Shown here: positions 17,235 to 25,735 of the stretch, piece by piece | How positions within the stretch are numbered: the stretch's first letter is position 1 | Layout: the number at the start of each line of letters is the position of its first letter | Assembly: GCA_008107755.1 (NCBI GenBank) | Contig: VIRH01000137.1 | Location: 124,001-188,000 of the forward strand | Reading direction: 5' to 3' | DNA length: 64,000 nt | Origin: Rhodobacterales bacterium | GTDB taxonomy: Bacteria; Pseudomonadota; Alphaproteobacteria; Rhizobiales; Stappiaceae | Notes under the pieces: model-generated | Told to the model about the DNA's origin: nothing | Database searches by the model: none | The model's input: the letters and a program-made list of their open reading frames with translations, nothing else | Made by a program: the position numbers and the translations under genes

Positions 17235-18010
17235 CGGTACATTTCATCGGCGCCGGGCCGGGCGACCCGGATCTCATCACCGTGCGCGGCCTGCGGCTCA
17301 TCCAGTCCTGCCCGGTCTGCCTTTATGCGGGTTCTCTCGTGCCCGAAGAAATCGTCGCCGCCGCGCCGGAGGGTGCGCGCGTGATCGACACGGCTCCCAT
17401 GACGCTGGACGAGATCATCGACGAAATCAGGAAAGCGCACGACAACGGCCAGAACGTTGCCCGCGTTCACTCCGGCGATCCTTCGATCTACGGTGCGACC
17501 GCTGAGCAGATGCGCCGTCTCGATGCGCTCGGGATCGACTATGACGTTACCCCCGGCGTTCCGGCCTTCGCGGCCGCCGCTGCGGCTCTCAAGACCGAAC
17601 TGACCATTCCCGAAGTGGCGCAGACCGTCATCGTCACGCGCACGGCCATGCAATCGTCCGCAATGCCCAACAACGAGGATCTGGATACGCTCGGTCGAAG
17701 CGGCGCGACGCTCGCCATCCACCTGTCGGTGAGGAACCTGCGCGAGATCGAGCGTCAACTGACACCCCATTACGGCCCGGACTGCCCGGTTATCGTCGCC
17801 TACCGAGTCGGCTGGCCGGATGAGGCGTTCATCCACGGGACGTTGTCGACGATCGCCGTAAAGGTGCGCCAGTCCAAGATCACACGTACGGCCCTTATCT
17901 TCGTGGGGCACGCGCTCAAGCCGGACGAGAACTTTCGCGACAGCGCGCTTTATGACGCGGATCACGTCCACGTGCTGAGGCCGAAAAAGAAGAAGAAAAT
18001 CAGCGCCTGA
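17231..18010 (+). CDS. cobM: Precorrin-4 C11-methyltransferase (CobM/CbiF)
   Basis: 259 residues, ATGA overlap with the fusion gene. Methylates C11 of (cobalt-)precorrin-4. Motifs: VHFIGAGPGDPDLITVRGLRL, VARVHSGDPSIYGATAEQM, YDVTPGVPAFAAAAA, TLAIHLSVRNLREIE and YRVGWPDEAFIHGTL. Last gene of the operon; it ends in a lysine-rich tail and is followed at once by a long inverted repeat. Confidence 0.95.
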   Translation: MTVHFIGAGPGDPDLITVRGLRLIQSCPVCLYAGSLVPEEIVAAAPEGARVIDTAPMTLDEIIDEIRKAHDNGQNVARVHSGDPSIYGATAEQMRRLDALGIDYDVTPGVPAFAAAAAALKTELTIPEVAQTVIVTRTAMQSSAMPNNEDLDTLGRSGATLAIHLSVRNLREIERQLTPHYGPDCPVIVAYRVGWPDEAFIHGTLSTIAVKVRQSKITRTALIFVGHALKPDENFRDSALYDADHVHVLRPKKKKKISA

Positions 18011-18021
18011 CACCCTTGGGC

Positions 18022-18098
18022 GCGGAACACCAGGGAGCAATCGTGGCACGGTGGCCGACCTCTGATCGGGTATCTGACAACTGCTCCCGGTGTTCCGC
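18022..18098. repeat. Long inverted repeat after cobM
   Basis: GCGGAACACCAGGGAGCA (18022-18039) and TGCTCCCGGTGTTCCGC (18082-18098) are complementary over 17 bp with one unpaired A, separated by 42 bases. The structure starts 11 bases after the cobM stop. No T-run follows, so a terminator, an RNA-stabilising hairpin, or an operator spanning both arms are all possible. Confidence 0.6.
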
Positions 18099-18147
18099 CG
18101 GTCGATGGGGCATTCGTTCCAGTTGTGGCAATTTTTCTCCTACACGC

Positions 18148-18165
18148 ATATGATCCGGATCATAT
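18148..18165. promoter_or_regulatory. 18-bp perfect palindrome with an FNR-like core, before the Crp/Fnr gene
   Basis: ATATGATCCGGATCATAT is fully self-complementary. Its core TGAT-N4-ATCA matches the half-site spacing of FNR/FixK-type boxes (TTGAT-N4-ATCAA). It ends a few bases before the ribosome site of the regulator gene at 18186, a position suited to autorepression. The call is by pattern only. Confidence 0.65.
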
Positions 18166-18185
18166 AAAAGGAGAGGTTCCACGAT

Positions 18186-18809
18186 TTGCTTTCGATTTTC
18201 GGCATTCAGTCGGCATTCGAAAATGCCGGGCTCAAGGCGTCCGAGGTCAAACTGTCCCGAGGTGAGACACTTTTTCGCTGGGGTGACCCGGTCAGGAAGA
18301 TGTATCTGGTCGAACGGGGCAGCCTGGTTATGGTTCGCACGCTGGAAAACGGCCAGGAACTTGTGGTCCAGCGCGCGGGACCGGGCGACCTCTTTGCCGA
18401 GGCGTCACTCTTTTCCGACCAGTATTATTGCGATGCGATCTGCGGCACGGCCGTTGTCTGCGCTGTCTATGACAAGCAGGATATCCTGAACGCGCTTACC
18501 AACCCGGATCTGTCCATTCCGATCCTGCGCGCCTATTCCCTGCAGATCCGTGACCTGCATACGCAAATCGAACTGCGCAACATCAGGCGGGCGGACGAGC
18601 GGCTGCTGGCCTATTTCAACACCCTGCCCGTGGACGACGAGGGCTGGCATGAACCGGAGCATTCATGGAAGGACATTTCCCGCACGATCGGGATCACCCA
18701 TGAAGCCTGCTACCGGACGCTTGCCGCGCTTGAGAGAAGCGGACGGATCGAGAGATCGGGCGGTCGCTACCGGCTGAGGAACCAAGCCGCCGTCAAAGCG
18801 ACGCGATGA
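18186..18809 (+). CDS. Crp/Fnr-family transcription regulator
   Basis: 207 residues. The only usable start is TTG 18186, nine bases after AAGGAGAGG; the frame is closed upstream by a TAA at 18165. Residues ~20-130 are a cyclic-nucleotide-binding-type beta roll (GETLFRWGDPVRKMYLVERGSL, GPGDLFAEASLF). Residues ~150-200 are a winged helix-turn-helix (SWKDISRTIGITHEACYRTLAALERSGRIER). The recognition helix keeps E and R five residues apart (HEACYR), as in FNR. There is no N-terminal cysteine cluster, so a 4Fe-4S oxygen sensor of FNR type is not expected. It lies between two cobalamin operons and converges with cobB (17-bp overlap), so B12 genes are possible targets. Confidence 0.85.
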   Translation: MLSIFGIQSAFENAGLKASEVKLSRGETLFRWGDPVRKMYLVERGSLVMVRTLENGQELVVQRAGPGDLFAEASLFSDQYYCDAICGTAVVCAVYDKQDILNALTNPDLSIPILRAYSLQIRDLHTQIELRNIRRADERLLAYFNTLPVDDEGWHEPEHSWKDISRTIGITHEACYRTLAALERSGRIERSGGRYRLRNQAAVKATR

Positions 18810-20127
18810 CATGGGCGAACGAGCCCATCACGTTGCCGCGCCGCAGCCCCATGTCGGCAAGCCCGGCACCTTCAGTATCGCGCGCGCCGAACAGCCTTTC
18901 GGCGCCGCCGGCGCCGACATCTTCGCTGACGATGGACGCGTAGTGGAACTCATGCGCCGCCAGGCGGGCCGACCAGGGCAGTCCGCCGCGCGGCTGCAAC
19001 ACCCTGTACCCGAGATGACGCTTTCGCTCCTTGAAAGACGTCTCCAGCGGCAGCAGTCCGAGCATCTGGTGGCGACGGCCTTCCGCATCGACAATGCCGC
19101 TGCCCAGGGTCATGTAGCCTCCGCATTCGCCATAGATGAGCGTGCCCGCTTCTGCTGCTGACGCCAGCGCGGCCTTGAAACGCGTGGCCGCGGCAAGCTC
19201 TCCCGCGTGAAGTTCCGGATATCCGCCCGGCAGGAAAATCGCGTCGGCATCCGCATCGGGCGCCTCATCCGCAAGCGGTGAGAAGAACGTCAGCTCGGCT
19301 CCCAGCTGCTGCCACCGGTCGAGGAGATGCGGATAGGTAAAGGCAAAGGCGACATCACGGGCAATCGCCATCCGCTGGCCAAGCGGTTGCGGCAATCTCG
19401 GTGGCACGTCGGTTCGAGGTGCGATCGGCGGAGACGCACACTCGGCAAGCCTGCCAAGATCGACATGCTCTGCGCACAGCCCGGCGGCGCGATCCAGAAA
19501 CGCCTCGAGATCAGTGTGTTCCCCCGCCTGGACCAGACCCAGATGTCGTTCTGGCAGATGAAGATCGGGCGAACGCGGAAGCGCGCCCAGGACGGCAACA
19601 CCGAGCGAAGAAAGGGCACTGCGCAGCATCGCCTCATGTCGTGCGCTGCCGACCCTGTTGAGAAGGACACCCGCCACCCGAACGTCCGCACGGAAGCTGC
19701 AGAAACCGTGGACGAGTGCTGCGACCGACTGGGCCTGCCGGGCGCAATCGACGACCAGAATGACGGGAAGCCCGAGCGCAAGCGCAAGATCCGCCGCCGA
19801 TCCGCCGCCACCCGCCGCCCCGTCAAAGAGGCCCATGGCACCTTCGACGATCAGGAGATCCATCTCCCTGGCCCTGTCACCTGCCAAAAGGCGCAGGGTC
19901 GGCGCGTCCATTGCCCAGGCATCGAGATTGACACATGGCATTCGTGAAGCGGCTTCATGGAACTTCGGATCGATATAGTCAGGTCCGGATTTCGCCGACG
20001 CGACCTTGATGCCCTGATTGCCGAGCGCCCGCAACAGGGCCAGTGTCAGCGTGGTCTTGCCGGCTCCGGAGCCGGGCGCAGCGATGAGAACGCCTCTTGC
20101 CCGCTGTCCCACCTGATCAGCCGGCAT
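18793..20127 (-). CDS. cobB: Cobyrinate (or hydrogenobyrinate) a,c-diamide synthase
   Basis: 444 residues. ATP- and glutamine-dependent amidation of the a and c side chains. The N-terminal dethiobiotin-synthetase-like ATPase has GSGAGKTTLTLALLRAL, KSGPDYIDPKFHEAA and VEGAMGLFDG. The C-terminal type-I glutamine amidotransferase domain has GGYPELHA and the nucleophile cysteine in YGECGGYMTLG. A His for the triad is in AAHEFHYASI. Its start overlaps the cobA end by 11 bases. Equivalent to CbiA in the cobalt-early route. Confidence 0.95.
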   Translation of the reverse strand: MPADQVGQRARGVLIAAPGSGAGKTTLTLALLRALGNQGIKVASAKSGPDYIDPKFHEAASRMPCVNLDAWAMDAPTLRLLAGDRAREMDLLIVEGAMGLFDGAAGGGGSAADLALALGLPVILVVDCARQAQSVAALVHGFCSFRADVRVAGVLLNRVGSARHEAMLRSALSSLGVAVLGALPRSPDLHLPERHLGLVQAGEHTDLEAFLDRAAGLCAEHVDLGRLAECASPPIAPRTDVPPRLPQPLGQRMAIARDVAFAFTYPHLLDRWQQLGAELTFFSPLADEAPDADADAIFLPGGYPELHAGELAAATRFKAALASAAEAGTLIYGECGGYMTLGSGIVDAEGRRHQMLGLLPLETSFKERKRHLGYRVLQPRGGLPWSARLAAHEFHYASIVSEDVGAGGAERLFGARDTEGAGLADMGLRRGNVMGSFAHVIASL

Positions 20128-20983
20128 CTGCCGACTGCCTCACCTCGCGCAGGCCGAGGGGATCGGATTCAAGAACCTTGCCGGACAATGCGCCGAGCCA
20201 GTCCAGTCCGCTACGCAGCCGCACGACCTCGCCGACGCAGACGATTGCCGGCGGCGCGATGTTCGCGGCAATCGCGTCCTCATGACAGCGGCCGAGCGTG
20301 GTCTCGAGAACCTCCTGACCTTCCAGCGACGCATTGCACACGATACCCACAGGCTCATCCACAGATCGTCCACCGGCTATCAGTTTGCCGGCGATCGCTT
20401 CCAGATGCTTCATCGCCATGTACATGACGATGACCGGCGAACCTTTTGCGATCCCGTCCCAGTTGACCGCATCGGGCGTCAATCCGGTCTGGTCGTGACC
20501 GGTCAGGAACGTGACCGCCTGATTGCAGTCGCGATGGGTGGCCGGAATCCCGGCATAGGCAAGGCCGCCGATTCCTGCGGTAATTCCCGGAATGATCCGG
20601 AACGGAACACCGGCTTCGACAAGCCCAAGCGCTTCCTCGCCGCCCCGGCCGAACACGAAGGGATCACCACCCTTGAGACGCAGGACGCGTTTGCCCTTGC
20701 GGGCGTACTCAATCAGTTTCAGCGTGATGTCGCGTTGCTTCGGGCTCGGCTTGCCGCCGCGCTTTCCCGCGTAATCAGTCACCGCGCCCGGCTTGACCCA
20801 GTCCAGAATGCTCTTGTCCACCAAGGCGTCGTAGACGACCACATCGGCCTGGCGCAAGCCGTTCAGGGCATGAAGCGTCAACAGGCCCCGGTCGCCAGGT
20901 CCCGCGCCGGCAAGCCAGACCCAGCCAGCCTCGAACCGCGGCAGCCCTTTTGGCAGGTGCGATTTTTCGTGATCTTCGTCCAT
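20117..20983 (-). CDS. cobA: Uroporphyrinogen-III C-methyltransferase
   Basis: 288 residues. Makes precorrin-2 from uroporphyrinogen III with two SAM methyl groups, the branch point to B12 and sirohaem. Motifs: VWLAGAGPGDRGLLTLHAL, VVYDALV, LRLKGGDPFVFGRGGEEA, PGITAGIGGLAYAGIPATHR and VIVMYMAMK. It is the stand-alone SUMT, without the dehydrogenase/ferrochelatase half of CysG, so precorrin-2 oxidation must be done by an enzyme outside the window. Followed by cobB on the same strand; divergent from cbiD across 110 bases. Confidence 0.95.
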   Translation of the reverse strand: MDEDHEKSHLPKGLPRFEAGWVWLAGAGPGDRGLLTLHALNGLRQADVVVYDALVDKSILDWVKPGAVTDYAGKRGGKPSPKQRDITLKLIEYARKGKRVLRLKGGDPFVFGRGGEEALGLVEAGVPFRIIPGITAGIGGLAYAGIPATHRDCNQAVTFLTGHDQTGLTPDAVNWDGIAKGSPVIVMYMAMKHLEAIAGKLIAGGRSVDEPVGIVCNASLEGQEVLETTLGRCHEDAIAANIAPPAIVCVGEVVRLRSGLDWLGALSGKVLESDPLGLREVRQSADAG

Positions 20984-21093
20984 GGTTCCTGTTTACCCGG
21001 CTCTCCGAACCACGCCAAGCGCTTGCGCGTAACAAATGGAAGCGAAAACGACATTTCGGGGCAAAGGCATAAAACATTCGCTATAGAGAAGGC

Positions 21094-22188
21094 ATGTCGA
21101 AGGAAGAGCCGAAAGAACTGCGACGGGGCTGGACAACGGGAGCCTGTGCAACGGCTGCCGCCAAGGCGGCTTATACCGCGCTCCTGACCGGCGATTTTCC
21201 CGATCCGGTCACGATAACCCTGCCGAAAGGGGGCACGGCGGACTTCGTCCTGACACGCCATCACCTTGCCGGCGAAGAAGCGGCTGTCACCATCACCAAG
21301 GACGCCGGGGATGATCCGGACGTGACCCATGGCGCGCTGATCACCTCAACCGTACGCCTGATCGCGCCGGGCAGCGGGGTACGCTTCCGCGCCGGGGATG
21401 GCGTCGGCACCGTCACCCGCCCCGGCCTGCCGATCGCGCCGGGCGAACCCGCCATCAATCCGGTGCCCCGCGCCATGATGGAGGCGGCGATCGACGACGT
21501 CGCGGCCAGACTTGACGGCACGGGCGACGTGGAGATCGAGATATCGATCGAGGGTGGTGCAGCCCTTGCGCAGAAGACGATGAACCCGCGACTTGGCATT
21601 GTCGGCGGGCTGTCGGTGCTTGGCACGACCGGCATCGTGCGGCCGTTCTCCTGTGCGGCCTGGATCGCATCTATCCATCGCGGCATTGACGTTGCCCGCG
21701 CCGTCGGCCTGACTCATGTGGTCGGCGCGACCGGGACAGCGTCGGAGGAGGCCGTGCGGTCCCGCTATACGCTGGACGAGACCGCCTATCTGGACATGGG
21801 GGATTTCGCGGGCGGTCTCCTGAAATACCTGCGCAGGCATCCCGTTGACAGGATCACGATGTCCGGCGGCTTTGCCAAGTTCTCCAAGCTCGCCAATGGC
21901 GCCCTCGACCTTCATTCCGCACGCAGTTCCGTCGATTTCGGGTTTCTGCAAGAGCTGCTGAGGGACGCCGGCGCGGATCCGAAGACGGTCGAGGCGGCCG
22001 CGACTGCAAACACCGCCAAGGAAGTGCTCGACCGGGCCTTGGCGGAGGGGATCGGTCTGGCATCTCCCCTCGCCCGACGGACGAAAGACGCCGTGCGACA
22101 GATCCTGCGCGACGCGCCCATCGCCGTCGAAGTGCTGATCACCGACCGTCAGGGTACCATTCTGGGAGAATGCGGCTTTGACGATTGA
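21094..22188 (+). CDS. cbiD: Cobalt-precorrin-5B C1-methyltransferase
   Basis: 364 residues. Methylates C1 in the cobalt-early route. Signature text: RRGWTTGACATAAAKAAYTALL at the N terminus, VTITKDAGDDPDVTHGA, NPRLGIVGGLSVLGTTGIVRPFSCAAW, and ITMSGGFAKFSKLANGALDLHS. The late-insertion alternative, CobF, belongs to a different family and is absent from the window. GAGAAGG precedes the ATG. cobK follows with an overlapping start. Confidence 0.95.
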   Translation: MSKEEPKELRRGWTTGACATAAAKAAYTALLTGDFPDPVTITLPKGGTADFVLTRHHLAGEEAAVTITKDAGDDPDVTHGALITSTVRLIAPGSGVRFRAGDGVGTVTRPGLPIAPGEPAINPVPRAMMEAAIDDVAARLDGTGDVEIEISIEGGAALAQKTMNPRLGIVGGLSVLGTTGIVRPFSCAAWIASIHRGIDVARAVGLTHVVGATGTASEEAVRSRYTLDETAYLDMGDFAGGLLKYLRRHPVDRITMSGGFAKFSKLANGALDLHSARSSVDFGFLQELLRDAGADPKTVEAAATANTAKEVLDRALAEGIGLASPLARRTKDAVRQILRDAPIAVEVLITDRQGTILGECGFDD

Positions 22189-22921
22189 GCATGTGCTTCT
22201 TCTCGCCGGAACGCTCGAGGCGCGAAAGCTGGCCGGCGACATCGCCGCCCGCATTCCCGCGCTGCGGATCACAGCCTCCTTTGCCGGTGCCGTCAGTGAT
22301 CTGCCGGATCTCGGCGTGCCGACACGTGTCGGCGGGTTCGGTGGCGCGGAGGGCCTCGCAGCTTATTTGCGCTCGAAGCAGATCAGCCTTGTCATCGACG
22401 CCACGCATCCCTTCGCCGCTCAAATGAGCCGGAACGCTGCCGACGCAGCGCTTGCAGCAGGCATTGACCTTGTCAGGCTGGAGCGACCTGCGTGGGCACC
22501 GGGGCCTGGCGATCATTGGCTCCCGGCCGGATCGGTCGAGGAAGCCGTGTCGCTGCTTCCCGCAGGGGCGCGTGCATTTCTCGCCATCGGGCGCAAGGAC
22601 ATCGGGCTGTTTGCCGGACGCGGTGACATATACGGGCTTGCCCGCATGATCGAGCCACCCGGACACGCCTTGCCCGCGCATTGGGATGTCGTGCTGGAGC
22701 GTCCTGCAAGATCGCAGGATGCGGAAAAGGCTCTGCTTTCAGATCACTCCATGACACATGTGGTTGCCAAGAACAGCGGCGGCACGCGGTCCCATGCCAA
22801 GATCGCCGCGGCCCGTTCGCTCGGGCTGCCGGTCATCATGATAGAGCGCCCGCAACTGCCACCGGCGCGAACGGCCGGCAATATCGTTGAAATTCTGGAA
22901 GTCCTGGCGGAACGGATCTGA
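22178..22921 (+). CDS. cobK: Precorrin-6A reductase (CobK/CbiJ)
   Basis: 247 residues from TTG 22178 (GGGAG upstream), overlapping the cbiD end by 11 bases. Reduces the C18-C19 double bond of the corrin precursor with NAD(P)H. Motifs: VLLLAGTLEARKLAGDI, VIDATHPFAAQMSRNAA, RLERPAW, VVAKNSGGTRSHAKIAAARSLGLPVIMIERP. The gene ends just before the convergent exopolysaccharide locus. Confidence 0.93.
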   Translation: MTIEHVLLLAGTLEARKLAGDIAARIPALRITASFAGAVSDLPDLGVPTRVGGFGGAEGLAAYLRSKQISLVIDATHPFAAQMSRNAADAALAAGIDLVRLERPAWAPGPGDHWLPAGSVEEAVSLLPAGARAFLAIGRKDIGLFAGRGDIYGLARMIEPPGHALPAHWDVVLERPARSQDAEKALLSDHSMTHVVAKNSGGTRSHAKIAAARSLGLPVIMIERPQLPPARTAGNIVEILEVLAERI

Positions 22922-22949
22922 CCCCTTGCCAGTCGGTCAGACCGACGCC

Positions 22950-23705
22950 TCAGCGGGCGCGAGAGCGCTTGCAGCGGAAGACAGCGATCAGAAACCGCGG
23001 GATGCCGAACACATAGCGGCGAAACAGGCGGCGCGGCTCCTGCAGAAGCCGGAACAGCCACTCAAGACCAAGCGAGCGCACAAATCTGGGCGCACGCGCG
23101 ACCGTTCCGGACATGAAATCGAACAGGGCCCCGACGCCGATAGCGACCGTCGCGTCGAACTGGTGCCGGTTCTGGGCGATGAACATCTCCTGACGCGGGT
23201 TGCCCATGGCGACGAGAAGCAGATCCGGTTTCGCCTTGTTGATCGCGGCACAGATGTCGCCGCAGTCTTGCGGTTCAAAATAACCGTTCCTGTAGCCCAC
23301 CACGACATGGCCCGGATAGGTGGCCTCGATGTGTCTTGCGGCCGCCGTCACCTGCTTTTCACCCGCGCCCAGCAGATATATCCGAAGTGGCAGATCGATC
23401 TCCGCCAGAACATGCGGGATGAGATCGGTGCCGTTCAGGTTCTCACGGAACCTTTTTCCGTAGATGATGCGGTTCGCGAGCGCGATGCCGATGCCGTCAT
23501 TCAGGAGTGTCATGCGGTTGAGCGTCGCCGCATAGGCCGGCTGATCGAGCGCGGTCATGATGGTGTGGGCGTTGCAGATGCCGATATCGAGCGGGATTCG
23601 GGAGCGCACGGCCGTGCCGACGAGCCGGACAACATCGTCTTTCGACATCGATGTGATCGCCAGCGGCCCGATCTCCGTCTTTTCTCTCCGCAGCGGAGCT
23701 GACAT
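22950..23705 (-). CDS. WecG/TagA/CpsF-family glycosyltransferase
   Basis: 251 residues from the ATG at 23705 (AGGA seven bases upstream; a start at 23726 is possible). GT26-type enzyme adding a sugar to a lipid-linked acceptor at the inner face of the membrane, as GumM or WecG do. Motifs: ICNAHTIMTALDQPAY, LLNDGIGIALANRI, ENLNGTDLIPHVL, YLLGAGEKQV, LLLVAMGNPRQEMFIAQN and GVGALFDFMSGTVARAP. A basic C terminus (RRLFRRYVFG...FRCKRSRAR) is typical for membrane attachment. Part of the exopolysaccharide locus. Confidence 0.9.
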   Translation of the reverse strand: MSAPLRREKTEIGPLAITSMSKDDVVRLVGTAVRSRIPLDIGICNAHTIMTALDQPAYAATLNRMTLLNDGIGIALANRIIYGKRFRENLNGTDLIPHVLAEIDLPLRIYLLGAGEKQVTAAARHIEATYPGHVVVGYRNGYFEPQDCGDICAAINKAKPDLLLVAMGNPRQEMFIAQNRHQFDATVAIGVGALFDFMSGTVARAPRFVRSLGLEWLFRLLQEPRRLFRRYVFGIPRFLIAVFRCKRSRAR

Positions 23706-23908
23706 TTCGAGATCCTGCATCAGCATGGTTGAACCGGGTTACCCCTGAAGGACTTTCGTGTTGGAGGGACTTTCCCTTCGCTGCAATTGGTAATGGAACA
23801 GATTACCTTAATTTCTCGAGCGATTTCCGCAAGGTCGTCGCACAAACCGGCGCGATGGTTACCTGTTTGCCTTCCACTCGCATCGCCGCGACGCACCGGG
23901 GTAAGCGC

Positions 23909-25675
23909 TCACGCCTGCCGGCCGGCGCTCGCCTCGTCAGTGAAGGTGAAGTAGGAGCGGACGCGGGGATTGCCGGCAAGCTGACGGAGGAGCGCAAACA
24001 GCAGCCCGATCCCGAAACCGGCAATCGCACCCCCGATAGCCCCGCCGGTCAGCAGCATCATCCGGCCCGGACCGTCAGCCAGGATCGGTGGCTCTGCCCG
24101 GCCGATCACCCGTATGTTGCTTTGAAGGTTGTTGTATTCCTCGTTCGCCTGCCGCGTTCGCGTGAGCATGGCTTCATAGATCGCGCGGGCGGTTTCCGCC
24201 TGAAGCTCCAGATTGTCGAGAGCTGCCTGATTTGGCGAGTTGCTGAGCTTGAGAGCCTTTTGGGCTGTCAGTTCCTTGGCAATCTCGTCCTGCGCCTTCT
24301 GAGCCTGTGATAGCTGGGTCTGGGCGGCGGACAGAATGCGCTTCAGCTCCTGGCCGATCTCGGTGCGGATCGTTCCGAGCGAAGCCTCGGCTTCCGCGAT
24401 GGCTGGATGCCTTGACCCGAGCTGGCTCTGCAAGCGGCTCAGGTCCGCCGAAGCCGTCGTGTATTGCCGGCGGAGCTGGGACAGTTCCGGGGAAGCGACT
24501 TCCGTAGCCCCTCCCGTCACTGCGCTGGAAACGCTCAGGCGACTTGCGGCCTCCACCCTGGCGCGCGCCTCGATGGTCTGCTGCTGGGCCTGGACCAGGG
24601 CCGTGTTGAGAGCCGTAAGCCGATCATCGGAAATCAGGGAGCCACCGGCGGAGACGAGATCGTTTCTCGCCCGATAGTCCTGGACCGCCTTTTCAGCCGT
24701 GAAGGCCTTCTGGCGCAGGTCTTCCAGCCGCTTGTCGAGGGTCGACGTCACTGTCTTGTACTGGTCGGAGGCGGTTGTGACTTCGTATTTGTAGAAGGAA
24801 TCGACGATCTCGTTGGCGATCAGAGCTGAGCGCTCCGGGTCCCCTGTCGTCACATTGACACCGATCACGAAGGAATCGTCAACCCGACCGACGCTTACAT
24901 CCCTGCTGAGCTGGGCCGCAGCCAGAAGCACGGACTGTTCGTTTTCCATGTCGCTTCCCTTTGCGAGATCCAGGTTTCGGACCACCTGCTGCAGCAGGGT
25001 GCTCGAGCTCAAAATGGCGATCTGGCTGTTTACCAGCGAGGTCATCGTCTGCGGATTGACCGGATTGGTCGCCTGGCCGTCCCAGCTCAACTGCAGCTTG
25101 GTCGGGTCAAAATAAAGGTTGGCAGATGCCGTGTATTTCTTCGGCAGCAATGTCGTGGCACCGGCCAGAAGCACCATGCACACAAGCATGGCCCCGAGAA
25201 TTATGAACCGGCTCTCGTAGATCGCGCGAATGAAGGTCCGCACGTCGAGAAGCGGTTCCTCTTCCTCGTAGCGGGCCTCGATCATCGGCGTGGGCGGCGG
25301 ATAGGCGCCCCTCTTCACCGAATAGGTGGAAGACCCTGCGCTTCGATCGAGAGCGGAGGACGCCTCCGGCAGGTCGTCTTCCCAATCCTCATAGTCGTCG
25401 TGCCGGCCATGGACATGGGTCTCCGGCACATCGCTCCGGCGCATATCCTCGATATCATCCTGGTGCTCGGGCGGAAGCCGATCGTATTTGCGCGCGCCGG
25501 CCTTGCGCTCGCCCGCCAGACGAACCAGTTCGCTCTGCCCCTCGCGACGCGTGCCCTCGGGAGGCGTTTCTTCCGTGGCAGAGCGGGGCTGACGCGGCTG
25601 GGCATGCCGGCGCGGCCGGCGCCTTGGCGGCCGTTCTCCGTCCCTTCCATCCCATTCGTCGTCAAATCCGCTCAT
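23909..25675 (-). CDS. Exopolysaccharide chain-length determinant (Wzz/GumC type)
   Basis: 588 residues. Polysaccharide co-polymerase controlling chain length. The first ~150 residues are an unusual cytoplasmic, Arg/Pro/Asp-rich, probably disordered extension (RDGERPPRRRPRRHAQPRQP). The first membrane span is at ~157-176 (RFIILGAMLVCMVLLAGATT), followed by a long periplasmic coiled-coil region and a second span near the C terminus (GGAIGGAIAGFGIGLLFALL). No BY-kinase domain is fused, and no separate kinase is in the window. A direct repeat lies just upstream of the start. Confidence 0.88.
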   Translation of the reverse strand: MSGFDDEWDGRDGERPPRRRPRRHAQPRQPRSATEETPPEGTRREGQSELVRLAGERKAGARKYDRLPPEHQDDIEDMRRSDVPETHVHGRHDDYEDWEDDLPEASSALDRSAGSSTYSVKRGAYPPPTPMIEARYEEEEPLLDVRTFIRAIYESRFIILGAMLVCMVLLAGATTLLPKKYTASANLYFDPTKLQLSWDGQATNPVNPQTMTSLVNSQIAILSSSTLLQQVVRNLDLAKGSDMENEQSVLLAAAQLSRDVSVGRVDDSFVIGVNVTTGDPERSALIANEIVDSFYKYEVTTASDQYKTVTSTLDKRLEDLRQKAFTAEKAVQDYRARNDLVSAGGSLISDDRLTALNTALVQAQQQTIEARARVEAASRLSVSSAVTGGATEVASPELSQLRRQYTTASADLSRLQSQLGSRHPAIAEAEASLGTIRTEIGQELKRILSAAQTQLSQAQKAQDEIAKELTAQKALKLSNSPNQAALDNLELQAETARAIYEAMLTRTRQANEEYNNLQSNIRVIGRAEPPILADGPGRMMLLTGGAIGGAIAGFGIGLLFALLRQLAGNPRVRSYFTFTDEASAGRQA

Positions 25676-25698
25676 TCACCGGTCCCGGCATCATATCG

Positions 25699-25731
25699 GT
25701 GCAAAATTCTGCCCGATCACAGTGCAAAATT
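25699..25731. repeat. Direct repeat upstream of the Wzz-like gene
   Basis: GTGCAAAATT occurs at 25699-25708 and 25722-25731, 23 bases apart (about two helical turns), 24-56 bases before the start codon of the gene on the minus strand (where it reads AATTTTGCAC). This layout fits a tandem regulator-binding site. Confidence 0.45.
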
Positions 25732-25735
25732 GTGG

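Noticed and set aside
23789..23807. GGTAAT-N7-ATTACC repeat between the WecG-type and Wzz-type genes
   Set aside because: Only 6-bp arms, common by chance at this length; not listed as a site.
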